Of a stretch of 64,000 nucleotides of DNA, positions 8,135-17,364 are shown in pieces. Below the pieces are notes generated by a model. That model worked only from the letters and a program-made list of their open reading frames with translations. It searched no databases and was not told the DNA's origin. The position numbers and the translations under genes were made by a program. Source of the stretch: Streptomyces barkulensis (GTDB lineage Bacteria; Actinomycetota; Actinomycetes; Streptomycetales; Streptomycetaceae); NCBI RefSeq assembly GCF_002843305.1, contig NZ_PGSG01000103.1, positions 1 through 64,000 on the forward strand. The letters run 5' to 3'. How positions within the stretch are numbered: the stretch's first letter is position 1; each line of letters starts with the position of its first letter.

Positions 8135-10210
8135 ATGGACGTCATCTCCACGGGCCTCGGCGTGCTCATCGCCGTGCTCATGCTCATGGGCATCGCCCTG
8201 CTGATCGTGGTCAGCCGCCTGTTCCGCAAGGTCGAACAGGGCAAGGCGCTGATCGTCTCCAAGATGCGCAAGGTCGACGTGACCTTCACCGGCACCGTGG
8301 TGCTGCCCGTGCTGCACCGGGCCGAGGTGATGGACATCTCGGTGAAGACCATCGAGATCGCCCGCACCGGCGGCGAGGGGCTGATCTGCCGGGACAACAT
8401 CCGCGCCGACATCCGCATCTCGTTCTTCGTCCGCGTCAACAAGACCGTCGAGGACGTCATCAAGGTCGCCCAGGCCATCGGCACCGAGCGGGCCAGCGAC
8501 CGGACCACCCTCCAGGAGTTGTTCAACGCCAAGTTCTCCGAGGCGCTCAAGACCGTCGGCAAGCAGCTCGACTTCGCCGACCTCTACACCAAGCGCGACG
8601 AGTTCCGCGACCGGATCATCGCCGTCATCGGCACCGACCTCAACGGCTACAGCCTGGAGGACGCGGCCATCGACTACCTGGAGCAGACCCCGCTCAGGCA
8701 GCTCGACGGCAACAACATCCTCGACGCCCAGGGCATCCGCAAGATCACCGAGCTGACCGCCGTGGAGCACGTGCGCACCAACGAGTTCCAGCGCAGCGAG
8801 GAGAAGGAGATCACCCGGCAGAACGTCGAGGCCCGCGAGGCCGTCCTCGAACTCGAGCGCCGCCAGGCCGACGCCGAGATCCGCCAGCAGCGCGAGATAG
8901 AGACCGTGCGCGCCCGCGAGGAGGCCGAGACCGCCCGCGTCCAGGCCGAGGAGCGGCTGCGCTCCCACGCCGCGCATCTGAAGACCGAGGAGGCCCTCGG
9001 CATCCAGAACGAGAACCGCGAGCGCGAGATCGCCGTCGCCAAGCTCAACCGCGACCGGGTCGTGGCCATCGAGAACGAGCGCATCGAGAAGGACCGCCTG
9101 CTGGAGGTCATCGCCCGCGAACGCGAGACCCAGCTGCGCCGGATCGCCGCCGACAAGGAGGTCGAGGCCGAGAAGCGGGACATCGCCGACGTGGTCCGCG
9201 AGCGGATCGCGGTGGAGAAGACCGTCGCGCAGCAGGAGGAGGAGATCAAGAAGCTGCGCACGGTTCAGGAGGCCGAGCGCGAGCGCCAGGCCCTGATCAT
9301 CGCCGCCGAGGCCCAGGCCCAGGAGCGGCTGGTCAAGGACATCAAGGCGGCCGAGGCCGCCGAGCAGGCCGCCGGGCACCGGGCGGCCGAGGAGCTGACG
9401 ATGGCCGAGGCGCGCCGCAAGGCCGCCGAGATGGACGCGGCCGCCGCCGTACGCCTGGCCGAGGGCCGCAAGGCCGAGGCCGCCGCGGCGGGCCTGGCCG
9501 AGGCCGACGTCCAGGAGCGGATGGCCGACGCCATCGCCAAGACCCGCCGTGCCGAGGCCGAGGCCGAGCGCGAACTCGCCCTGGCCCAGGCCGACGGGCT
9601 GCGCGAGAAGCTGAAGGCCGAGGCCGAGGGGCTCACCGAGAAGGCCGGCGCCATGGCACGGATGGACGAGGCGGGCCGGGAGCACGAGGAGTACCGCCTG
9701 CGGCTGGAGGCGGAGAAGGAGGTCCGCATCGCGGGCATCGACGTCCAGCGGCAGATCGCCGAGTCCCAGGCGACCCTGATCGCCACCGGCCTGGAGAACG
9801 CCAACATCGACATCGTCGGCGGGGACTCGGTCTTCTTCGACAAGCTGGTGGGCTCCATCGCCGCCGGCCGCAGCGTCGACGGCTTCGTGAACCGCAGCGA
9901 GACCGTCCAGGCCATGGCGGGCCCCTGGCTCGACAAGGAGAACTCGACGTTCACGCACGACCTGACCGCCGTGACCGCCGGGCTCGGCGCCGCGGGGCTG
10001 CGCGACGTGACCCTGGCCGGCCTGCTGGCGAGGCTGGCCGCGGGCGGCGGCCCCGACGCACCGAAGCTGGCCTCCCTGCTGGAGGCGGTGCGCGGCTCGG
10101 GTGTCGCCGACCTGCCGCTGTCGGCCCTGGCCGGGGGCTCGGCCGGTACGACGGGCGGCGCGGCGGACCGTACGCACGCCGCCGGGAACGGCACATCCGC
10201 GGGCCGCTGA
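8135..10210 (+). CDS. Flotillin-like SPFH protein (YqiK family)
   Basis: Scaffold protein of membrane microdomains, 691 residues. An N-terminal membrane anchor (residues ~8-28) is followed by the SPFH/Band-7 domain (~30-210), a very long Glu/Ala/Arg coiled coil (~215-560) and a C-terminal flotillin tail with ANIDIVGGDSVFFD near residue 560. The last ~50 residues are Gly/Ala-rich. Length and architecture fit the YqiK branch of flotillins rather than short slipins. The ATG at 8135 is the first codon before the anchor; AGGAA lies upstream. It sits between the YqiJ-like gene and the AAA ATPase on the same strand with gaps of 68 and 48 bp, so the three are probably co-transcribed. Confidence 0.92.
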   Translation: MDVISTGLGVLIAVLMLMGIALLIVVSRLFRKVEQGKALIVSKMRKVDVTFTGTVVLPVLHRAEVMDISVKTIEIARTGGEGLICRDNIRADIRISFFVRVNKTVEDVIKVAQAIGTERASDRTTLQELFNAKFSEALKTVGKQLDFADLYTKRDEFRDRIIAVIGTDLNGYSLEDAAIDYLEQTPLRQLDGNNILDAQGIRKITELTAVEHVRTNEFQRSEEKEITRQNVEAREAVLELERRQADAEIRQQREIETVRAREEAETARVQAEERLRSHAAHLKTEEALGIQNENREREIAVAKLNRDRVVAIENERIEKDRLLEVIARERETQLRRIAADKEVEAEKRDIADVVRERIAVEKTVAQQEEEIKKLRTVQEAERERQALIIAAEAQAQERLVKDIKAAEAAEQAAGHRAAEELTMAEARRKAAEMDAAAAVRLAEGRKAEAAAAGLAEADVQERMADAIAKTRRAEAEAERELALAQADGLREKLKAEAEGLTEKAGAMARMDEAGREHEEYRLRLEAEKEVRIAGIDVQRQIAESQATLIATGLENANIDIVGGDSVFFDKLVGSIAAGRSVDGFVNRSETVQAMAGPWLDKENSTFTHDLTAVTAGLGAAGLRDVTLAGLLARLAAGGGPDAPKLASLLEAVRGSGVADLPLSALAGGSAGTTGGAADRTHAAGNGTSAGR

Positions 10211-10258
10211 CCCGCACACCCTGTGAAGGACGCCGATCGAGCGAGGAGTTGAGGGCAG

Positions 10259-13200
10259 GTGGCAACCGAGGCACGCCGGACGCCGGAGGTGCGGCCGGAC
10301 GCGGGGCCGGACGCGGGGCCGGACGCGGGCGCCCACGAGGTTCTGCGGGACCGGATGGCGGCCGCGGCGGCGGATCTCGCGGCCCGGGCACGGGCCCTCG
10401 ACGACCGCCGCACCGAGGCCTTCGGAGACGCCGGACTGGAACTGGCGGGCGCCGCCCGCCTGGACACCGGGCGGCCCCGGGTGCCGTGCGACGCGGTAGC
10501 CGTCGGCGGGGCGCTGCTGCTGGGCGCCAACCCGCCCGCCGGGCACGGGCGGCCGGAGTCGGTCGCCGACGTGCTCACCCTCCACCGCCTGCGCACGGAG
10601 GACGGCGGCCCGCCCGCCTTCGAGCCCGCCGGCCCGGACGCCGTGCCCGGCCTGCTGGACGACCCGCGCCTCCACCGCGACGTCGAGGAGCTGTTCCGCT
10701 ACTACCGGCACGCCCGGCTGCTGCGGCTGCGCCGCACCGGACCGCTGCTGCTGGCCGTCTTCTCCATCGGCGGGCGGGCCACCGACATCCGCGTCCTGCG
10801 CTGGCGCGCCGAGGTGGGCGGCACGGTCGCCTACCTCGACGCCGAGGGGGAGCGCGACCACCTCGACCGCGCGGCGGGTTCCACCGGTTCCGGCCAGGAC
10901 GTCGTCTGGACGCCGGCCGCCCGCGAGGACCACGTCACCGGACGCCACCCCCATGTGGCGGTCGACGGCGGGACGCTGTACGTCTCGACCGTCGGCGGCT
11001 TCCTCACCGTCAAGACCGACAACGACACCGAGACCGCCGAGGGCGTCCACAGCGAGCCCGTCGAGGACCCCCTGCAGGCCCTGGCCGACGCCGAGATCGC
11101 CCACGCCCGCGTCGGCGATCTCGTCCTGCTGCGCGTGCTGCCGTACAACGAGACCGCCCACCGCCACCTGGTCTTCAACACCCGCACCGGCGAGGTGCTG
11201 CGGCTGGACGGCATCGGGCAGGCGTGCCGCCGCCTCCCCGACGACCAGGGCGTCGTCTTCCCCGGCGGCTGCTACCTCGCCGACGCCCCCGCCGGCTCGG
11301 CCGCCCGCACCTTCGAGACGGACACCGAGGGGATGGAGTTCGAGGCGGAGGTGCGCTCGCCGGGCGGCGAGGACGTGCTGTACGTCTTCCACGCACCCGC
11401 CCGGGGCCGCTCCCTGCTGCTGTCCTACAACCTCATCCGCAAGGAGGCCGCCGCCCCGATCCCCGCCCTGGGCCACGCCCTCTTCGACGACGGCACCCTG
11501 GCCGTGCTCGGCCGGGCGCCCGGCGGGGAGGAGACGGCGGCGCACCCGGTACGGCTGTGGAACACCCCGTACGCCCTTCACCCCCGCGCCGCCGGCCCCG
11601 CAGGGGACGGGCCGCTGGCCCGCGTCGGCAACGCCGAGCTGGTGCGCGGCATCTCCGACTGCCTGTCCGTCGTACGGCTGGCCGAGGGGGTGACCGGCTG
11701 GACGGCGCGGGGTACGGGCGGCGGGCTGCCCACGGCGGCCGCCCTGGAGGCGGTCACCGCCGCCTGCGCCCGCGCCGCCGACCGCCACCACTGGCTGGAC
11801 GCGCCCGGCCTGGCCGAGGAGCTGGAAGGGCTCGGCGCGCCGCTGCGGACGCTGCGCGAGGCCGCCGGGCAGGCCGTCGCCGAGTACGCGCGGGTGGCCG
11901 AACTGCGCGAGCGGGCCGCCGCGGCCGTGGAGGAGACGGCCGCGCGCACCACCGCGCTGGTGCGCCGAGCCCGGGGCGAGGCTCCCCGGGAGGCGGTCGG
12001 CTGGGTGGACCTCCTGGCCGGACTGCGCCGCGCCCGGGGCTCGGTGGAGACCCTGCGCGAACTGCGCCACGCCGACCCCGGCCGGATCGACGCGCTCGGC
12101 GCGGAACTCGACGAGGCGCTGGCCGCCACCGGCCGCCGGGCGGCGGCCGACCTCTCCCGCGCGGACGCCTTCGACGGCGTGGGCGCGGCCGTGACCGAAC
12201 TGGCCGACCGCGCCGCCTTCGCCGCCACGGCCGCCGAGGCCGACGAACTGGGCGAGCGGATCGCCGGCCACGCCGACGGTCTCGGCGCCGTCACCGAGGT
12301 GATCGGCTCCCTGGAGGTCGGCGACGCCACCGTGCGCACGGCCGTGCTGGAGCGGATCGGCGAGACCACGGCCGCCGTCAACCGCGCCCGCGCCGTACTG
12401 GAGGGCCGGCGCCGGGAACTGCTGGAGGCCGAGGGACGCGCGGAGTTCGCCGCCGAGACGGCCCTGCTGGGCCAGGCGGTCACCGGCGCGCTGGCCGCCG
12501 CCACCACCCCCGACGAGTGCGACGAGCAGCTCGGGCGGCTGCTGGTGCGCCTGGAGGACCTGGAATCCCGCTTCGGCGCCCACGAGGACTTCCTGGCCCG
12601 CCTGGCCGAGCGGCGCGAGGAGATCCGCGAGGCCTTCGCCGCCCGCCGCCAGGCCCAGCTCGACGAGCGCGCCCGGCGCGCCGAGCGCCTGGCGGTGTCC
12701 GCCGCGCGCGTGCTGGAGACCGTCGCGCGCCGCTGCGCCTCCCTCGCCTCCGCCGAGGAGGTGGCCGCCCACTTCGCCGCCGACCCGCTGGTCGCCCGGA
12801 TCCGCGCCGCTGTCGAGGAGCTGCGCTCCCTGGGCGACACAGCGCGCGCCGAGGAGCTGACCGCCTCCCTGGCGGCGGCCCGGCAGGAGGCGGACCGCGC
12901 CCTGCGCGACCGCGTCGAGCTGGGTGCCGACGCCGGCGGGGGCGCCGGCACCGTGCGGCTGGGCCGCCACCGCTTCGCGGTGAGCACCAGGCCGCTGGAG
13001 GTGACGCTGGTCCCGCACGGCGACGGGCCGGCCTTCGCGGTCTCCGGCACCGGCTACCGCGCCGCCGTACGCGACCCGGACTTCGCGGCCACCCGCGAGT
13101 TCTGGGACCAGCCGCTGGTCTCGGAGTCTCCGCACGTCTACCGCGCCGAGCACCTGGCGGCCGGCGTGCTGGCGGACCTGCCGTACGACGCGGCCGGGGC

Positions 13201-15361
13201 GGGCGTGGGCGAGGGCGAGGGGGAGGGGGAAGCCGACGCCGGGAGCCTGCTGCCGCTGGTGCGCCGGGCGGCCGAGACCGCCTACGACGAGGGGTACGAC
13301 CGGGGCGTCCACGACCACGACGCCGCCGCGATCCTCGCCGCGGCGCTGCGGCTGCGGGCCGGGGCCGGGCTGCTGCGCTTCACTCCTGAAGTGCGGGCCG
13401 CGGCGCAGCTGTTCTGGGCGTACGGCGCGAACGACGCGGCGCGCGCCGCCTGGACGGTGCGCGCCCAGTCGCTGGCCCGGGCCCGCGCCGTCTTCGGCGC
13501 GCGCGGCGCGCCGGCGCCGCTCGCCGCCGAACTGGGCCGCTCGGCACAGGAGTTCCTGGAGAGCGCCGGGCTGCCAATACCGCCGCGCCCGGCCGCGGTG
13601 GGAACGTATCTGGCCGAGGAACTGGCCTTCAGCGGCGGCCGGTTCGCCGTCGGTCCCGCCGCCCGCGCCCTGCTGGACGGCTTCCACGCCTCGCTGGGCG
13701 GCGCCCAGTCGGCCCCGGCCAAGGAGTTCGCCGAGGACCTGCGGGCGCTCGGCGGCTCGTCGCCGGACGATCCGGGGGCGCCGGCGGCCCGCCACCAGCT
13801 CGCGGCGGCCTGGCTGGGCGCGTACGCCGAGTCCGCCGCCCGGGAGGGGAGCGGGGACGGGCCGGACGCCGGGAGCGGCGCCGCGCCGTCCCCCGACCTG
13901 CCCGAGGCCGTCGCCGTCGCCCTGTGCGGCGAGGCGCTGGAGCACCGGGACGTGGACGCCCCGCTGACCGCCGTCGTCACCGGGCTGCTGGGCACCCACC
14001 CGCGGATCACCGGCGGCGCCCTGCCGCTGCGCCTGGACGAGTTCCTCGACCGCACCGAGGAGTTCCGCACCGTCCGCGTCCCGGCCCACCGCGCCTACAC
14101 CCGCCGCCGCGCCGCACTGCTGGAAGCCGAGCGCGAGCGGCTGCGGCTGGAGGCGTACGTGCCGCGCGTGCTGCCCGCGTTCGTCCGCAACCGCCTCATC
14201 GACGAGGTCTACCTGCCGCTGATCGGCGACAACCTCGCCAAACAGCTCGGCACGGCGGGGGAGGACCGCCGCACCGACAGCCAGGGGCTGCTCCTGCTGC
14301 TCTCCCCGCCCGGCTACGGCAAGACGACGCTGATGGAGTACGTCGCCGCCCGCCTGGGCCTGGCCTTCGTCCGCGTCGACGGCCCGGCGCTGGGCCACCG
14401 CACCACCTCCCTGGACCCGGCCGCCGCACCGGACGCCACCGCGCGGCGCGAGGTCGAGAAGATCAACTTCGCACTGGAGGCGGGCAGCGACGTCCTGCTC
14501 CACCTCGACGACGTCCAGCACACCTCGCCGGAGCTGCTCCAGCGCTTCATCCCGCTGTGCGACGCCCAGCGCCGCCTGGACGGAGTGCGGTTCTCCGACG
14601 GCCGGCCGGCCACGTACGACCTGCGCGGCAAGCGGTTCGCGGTGTGCATGACGGGCAACCCCTTCACCGAGTCCGGCGCCCGCTTCCGCGTCCCGGACAT
14701 GCTCGCCAACCGCGCGGACGTGTGGAACCTGGGCGACGTCCTGTCCGGCCGGGAGGAGCTGTTCGCGTTCAGCCACATCGAGAACTCCCTCACCGCCAAC
14801 CCGGTGCTGGCGCCGCTGGCCTCGCGCGAGCGCGCCGACACCGAGCTGCTGGTGCGGCTGGCCGACGGCGACCCTTCGGCGCGCCCCGACCGCCTGTCCC
14901 ACCCGTACTCGCCCGCCGAGCTGGAGCAGGTGCTGGGCGTGCTGCGCGGGCTGCTGCGGGTGCGGGCCACGGTGCTGGCGGTCAACGCCGCCTACATCGC
15001 CTCCGCCTCCGGCGACGAGGCGGCCCGCACCGAACCGCCGTTCCGCCTCCAGGGCTCCTACCGCGACACGGGGAAGCTGGCCGGTCGCCTGGCGCCGGTG
15101 ATGACGGACGAGGAGGTCGAGGCGCTGATCGACGACCACTACACGGCCGAGGCCCGCACACTGTCGGCGGACGCCGAGGCGAATCTGCTCAGACTCGCCG
15201 AACTGCGCGGCCGTATGACGGAGGAGCAGGAGCGGCGGTGGCACCAGGTCAAGGAGGCGTTCCGGGCCCGCAGTGCCTCCGGTGCCGCAGGTGCTTCCGG
15301 TGCTTCCGGTGCTTCCGGCGCGGGGGCGGTCCCGGAGACGCCGGGAGGTGCGGGACTGTGA
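10259..15361 (+). CDS. Giant coiled-coil AAA ATPase (DUF3686-type 'DNA repair ATPase')
   Basis: A 1700-residue protein. Residues 1-~500 are beta-rich; ~500-900 are long Ala/Glu/Arg coiled coils; residues ~1340-1560 form an AAA ATPase with Walker A PPGYGKTT near 1350 and Walker B VLLHLDD near 1411. A conserved CMTGNPFTESGARFR segment resembles the sensor-1 region. The C-terminus ends in an Ala/Ser/Gly run encoded by a 9-bp repeat. Databases often call this family 'DNA repair ATPase' (from memory, DUF3686), but nothing here shows DNA repair. Its steady company with YqiJ and flotillin genes suggests a membrane-stress machine. The GTG at 10259 follows GAGGAG. Its stop overlaps the GTG of the next XRE gene (GTGA). 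Confidence 0.85.
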   Translation: MATEARRTPEVRPDAGPDAGPDAGAHEVLRDRMAAAAADLAARARALDDRRTEAFGDAGLELAGAARLDTGRPRVPCDAVAVGGALLLGANPPAGHGRPESVADVLTLHRLRTEDGGPPAFEPAGPDAVPGLLDDPRLHRDVEELFRYYRHARLLRLRRTGPLLLAVFSIGGRATDIRVLRWRAEVGGTVAYLDAEGERDHLDRAAGSTGSGQDVVWTPAAREDHVTGRHPHVAVDGGTLYVSTVGGFLTVKTDNDTETAEGVHSEPVEDPLQALADAEIAHARVGDLVLLRVLPYNETAHRHLVFNTRTGEVLRLDGIGQACRRLPDDQGVVFPGGCYLADAPAGSAARTFETDTEGMEFEAEVRSPGGEDVLYVFHAPARGRSLLLSYNLIRKEAAAPIPALGHALFDDGTLAVLGRAPGGEETAAHPVRLWNTPYALHPRAAGPAGDGPLARVGNAELVRGISDCLSVVRLAEGVTGWTARGTGGGLPTAAALEAVTAACARAADRHHWLDAPGLAEELEGLGAPLRTLREAAGQAVAEYARVAELRERAAAAVEETAARTTALVRRARGEAPREAVGWVDLLAGLRRARGSVETLRELRHADPGRIDALGAELDEALAATGRRAAADLSRADAFDGVGAAVTELADRAAFAATAAEADELGERIAGHADGLGAVTEVIGSLEVGDATVRTAVLERIGETTAAVNRARAVLEGRRRELLEAEGRAEFAAETALLGQAVTGALAAATTPDECDEQLGRLLVRLEDLESRFGAHEDFLARLAERREEIREAFAARRQAQLDERARRAERLAVSAARVLETVARRCASLASAEEVAAHFAADPLVARIRAAVEELRSLGDTARAEELTASLAAARQEADRALRDRVELGADAGGGAGTVRLGRHRFAVSTRPLEVTLVPHGDGPAFAVSGTGYRAAVRDPDFAATREFWDQPLVSESPHVYRAEHLAAGVLADLPYDAAGAGVGEGEGEGEADAGSLLPLVRRAAETAYDEGYDRGVHDHDAAAILAAALRLRAGAGLLRFTPEVRAAAQLFWAYGANDAARAAWTVRAQSLARARAVFGARGAPAPLAAELGRSAQEFLESAGLPIPPRPAAVGTYLAEELAFSGGRFAVGPAARALLDGFHASLGGAQSAPAKEFAEDLRALGGSSPDDPGAPAARHQLAAAWLGAYAESAAREGSGDGPDAGSGAAPSPDLPEAVAVALCGEALEHRDVDAPLTAVVTGLLGTHPRITGGALPLRLDEFLDRTEEFRTVRVPAHRAYTRRRAALLEAERERLRLEAYVPRVLPAFVRNRLIDEVYLPLIGDNLAKQLGTAGEDRRTDSQGLLLLLSPPGYGKTTLMEYVAARLGLAFVRVDGPALGHRTTSLDPAAAPDATARREVEKINFALEAGSDVLLHLDDVQHTSPELLQRFIPLCDAQRRLDGVRFSDGRPATYDLRGKRFAVCMTGNPFTESGARFRVPDMLANRADVWNLGDVLSGREELFAFSHIENSLTANPVLAPLASRERADTELLVRLADGDPSARPDRLSHPYSPAELEQVLGVLRGLLRVRATVLAVNAAYIASASGDEAARTEPPFRLQGSYRDTGKLAGRLAPVMTDEEVEALIDDHYTAEARTLSADAEANLLRLAELRGRMTEEQERRWHQVKEAFRARSASGAAGASGASGASGAGAVPETPGGAGL

Positions 15362-15774
15362 GGCGCGGCGCGGTCAGGGGCCGGCTCCGGCGCGGGGCCG
15401 CCCGCGACCGGTGGTCCGGCGAGGAGTACGTCCACGACGAGGCGGACCGGGCCCGGGAGAGGGCGAGGGTCTCCGAAGGCCTGGGCCGGGCCGTGTACGG
15501 ACGCCGCAGGGCGCTGGGCATCTCCCAGTCGGAACTGGCCTGCCGGGCGGGCATGAGCCAGCCGCAGGTCTCCAGGCTGGAACTGGGCGGGGGCATGCCG
15601 ACCCTGGCGGTGCTCTCCCGGCTGGCCAGGGCCCTGGACGCCTCCTTCGTGCTCACCTTCGAGGGCGGTGAGCCGCGTCCGGTGTTCGAGCCACTCGCCG
15701 GGCCCGTCCTCGCCGGACCCGCCTCACGGATCCCCGCCCGCCCGCCACGGGATCCGGCACGCAGCGGCATATGA
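15358..15774 (+). CDS. XRE-family regulator coupled to the AAA ATPase
   Basis: A 138-residue protein with a basic N-terminus, an acidic helix (EEYVHDEADRARERARV), then a clear Cro/C1 helix-turn-helix around residues 52-105 (LGISQSELACRAGMSQPQVS) and a Pro/Arg-rich tail. The layout resembles HigA-like antitoxin-type regulators, but no adjacent toxin gene was found. The GTG start shares the GTGA overlap with the ATPase stop, which implies translational coupling and co-regulation with the flotillin operon. Autoregulation of the whole run is plausible but not shown. Confidence 0.82.
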   Translation: MRRGAVRGRLRRGAARDRWSGEEYVHDEADRARERARVSEGLGRAVYGRRRALGISQSELACRAGMSQPQVSRLELGGGMPTLAVLSRLARALDASFVLTFEGGEPRPVFEPLAGPVLAGPASRIPARPPRDPARSGI

Positions 15775-15920
15775 CGATCGCGGAGAGTGGCACGAAGGCC
15801 AGGACAGGCGCGGGCAGGCGCTTCTAGAGTGCCGGTATGACCGACAGCCGGGAGGCGCCGAAGGCCACGCCCGTCCGGGAGCGGGAGCGGCGGGCCCGGT
15901 ACGCCGCGCACCCCCCGTAC

Positions 15921-15952
15921 GGCTCGCACCCCCCGTACAGGGGGTGCGAGCC
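15921..15952 (-). terminator. Hairpin terminator after the GGDEF gene
   Basis: A perfect 13-bp inverted repeat with a 6-nt loop lies 22 bp past the stop of the minus-strand GGDEF gene and about 145 bp past the plus-strand XRE gene. There is no T-tract, as is common in Streptomyces. It may end transcription from both sides. Confidence 0.7.
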
Positions 15953-15974
15953 GCTTCCCCGGGGGATCCGGGCC

Positions 15975-17150
15975 TTACGCACAGGAGGCCGGCGCGGTGC
16001 CCCCGGTCGCTTCGGCCGCCTCCGCCGCCTCCGCCACCTCGGCCGCTTCGACCGCCTTCGCCGTCTCCAGCGCGGCGCGCAGCGCACGGATGCTGGTCAG
16101 CCGGCGGTCGGCGGCCGGAGGCACGATCCAGTGCAGGCCCGGCGGGCGGACGCTGGCGGCGTCGGGCACGACGACGTAGGAGCCGCGGCCCAGCACACGG
16201 GTACCGGGCAGCTCCCAGCGCTCGGCGACCCTGGGCGGGATGAGGAAGTACATCCGCGACCGCTCCCAGCCCCCTTCCGCCGCTCCGCCCGGTCCGGTCT
16301 CCCCGGGCAGGTCGGCGATGACCGGGCCGGGCGGCCGGTCGCCGTGGCGCAGCAGCGCGTCGAGCACCAGCAGACCCGTCCGCCCCGGCATCCGTACCGC
16401 GTCCCACCAGGTGCCGGCGGGTACGGCGCGGTGCGTCCCGCCGTACGGCAGCCAGCTCGGCCGGGCGGCGGGCGGTATCGCATGGAAGGGGCCGGGCAGG
16501 AGGGGCGCCGGGCGCGGATCGGGCGCGTCGGGGGCGCCGGCCAGCCGGATGCGGCCGCCTCCCGTGCGCTTGACCTCCCGCAGCGCCACGTCGGAGTCCA
16601 GCAGCAGGTCCGACAGCCCGCCCGGGGCGGGGTCGGCCGGATCCCAGACGGCTACGCCGAGCGAGACGGTCTGCCCGGTGATGGTCACGGTGGTGCCGCG
16701 GCTGACCGGGGCCGGCACGGACATCTCCCGCACGCCCTGCTGGACGAGCCGGGCCGCGGCCATCGCCTCCTCGGCGCCGGCGCCGGGCAGCAGGGCCAGG
16801 AACTCGTCGCCCGCGTGGCCCCCGTAGCGCCCGCAGACCGCCTCCCCGGCCGAACTCCGGACAGCGCTCCCGACGCGGCGCAGCACGTCCGCCGCGGCGC
16901 GCAGCACGGCGTCCCCCGCGAGGTGGCCGTAGGTGTCGTTGACGGCCTTGAAGCGGTCGAGGTCGCCCAGCAGCAGCGCCAGCGGCCTGTGCTGCCTGCG
17001 GGCGGAGGCGAGGGCCTGGGAGGCCCTGATCTCCCAGGCCCTCCTCACCAGCAACCCGGTGAGGTCATCGGTCAGGGGGTGATGGCCGCCTCCCGGACAG
17101 CACGAGGGGGACGGCGCGTGCTCCTCGGTCGTCCTCGGCGCAGTACTCAT
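15975..17150 (-). CDS. GGDEF-domain protein with interrupted active-site motif
   Basis: A 391-residue soluble protein resembling diguanylate cyclases. The GGDEF domain spans residues ~26-200, with DDLTGLLVRR at the start and LGDLDRFKAVNDTYGH carrying the metal site. The signature reads GRYGGHAGDEF (residues 107-117), that is GG and DEF separated by three extra residues (HAG), so c-di-GMP synthesis is uncertain. The C-terminal ~180 residues (WLPYGGTHRAVPAGTWWDAV onward) match no domain I recognise, and the end is an Ala/Glu repeat. The start ATG is the first of the frame. It is divergent from the EspR-like regulator gene. Confidence 0.82.
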   Translation of the reverse strand: MSTAPRTTEEHAPSPSCCPGGGHHPLTDDLTGLLVRRAWEIRASQALASARRQHRPLALLLGDLDRFKAVNDTYGHLAGDAVLRAAADVLRRVGSAVRSSAGEAVCGRYGGHAGDEFLALLPGAGAEEAMAAARLVQQGVREMSVPAPVSRGTTVTITGQTVSLGVAVWDPADPAPGGLSDLLLDSDVALREVKRTGGGRIRLAGAPDAPDPRPAPLLPGPFHAIPPAARPSWLPYGGTHRAVPAGTWWDAVRMPGRTGLLVLDALLRHGDRPPGPVIADLPGETGPGGAAEGGWERSRMYFLIPPRVAERWELPGTRVLGRGSYVVVPDAASVRPPGLHWIVPPAADRRLTSIRALRAALETAKAVEAAEVAEAAEAAEATGGTAPASCA

Positions 17151-17227
17151 CGATCCCCTTCTCCCCCGGTCGTGCGGTCCGGCGCATGGGCGGTGGTGAA
17201 CCTGCGGTTGAACCGTTTGGTTTTCTA

Positions 17228-17269
17228 CTCAACTGGTAGTTGAGCGAATGCGATGAGTGAGTTTAGGCT
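17228..17269 (+). promoter_or_regulatory. Promoter with overlapping palindrome, EspR-like gene
   Basis: TTGAGC (17240-17245) and TAGGCT (17264-17269), spaced by 18 bp, make a good vegetative promoter for the EspR-like gene. A perfect dyad CTCAACT-GGT-AGTTGAG (17228-17244) overlaps the -35 element, a likely repressor site. It also lies 78 bp upstream of the divergent GGDEF gene. The cognate regulator is unknown; autoregulation is possible. Confidence 0.65.
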
Positions 17270-17364
17270 TCCGAATGACCGGCCTGTCAACTCCCGTCCG
17301 GTCGGCAGGAGTTATGATGCGGTGACGACTCCTGGTCGGTTCCGGTGCGGTGGAGGTGGATGCG

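Noticed and set aside
8102..15244. 2380-residue open frame on the minus strand
   Set aside because: It runs antisense to the flotillin and ATPase genes, with Gly/Val/Arg-biased composition from mirrored GC-rich codons, no ribosome site and no domain. It is a shadow of the real genes.
15837..16300. Possible small plus-strand gene starting at ATG 15837
   Set aside because: The reading becomes Arg/Gly-rich, crosses the hairpin at 15921-15952 and runs into the antisense of the GGDEF gene; no ribosome site.
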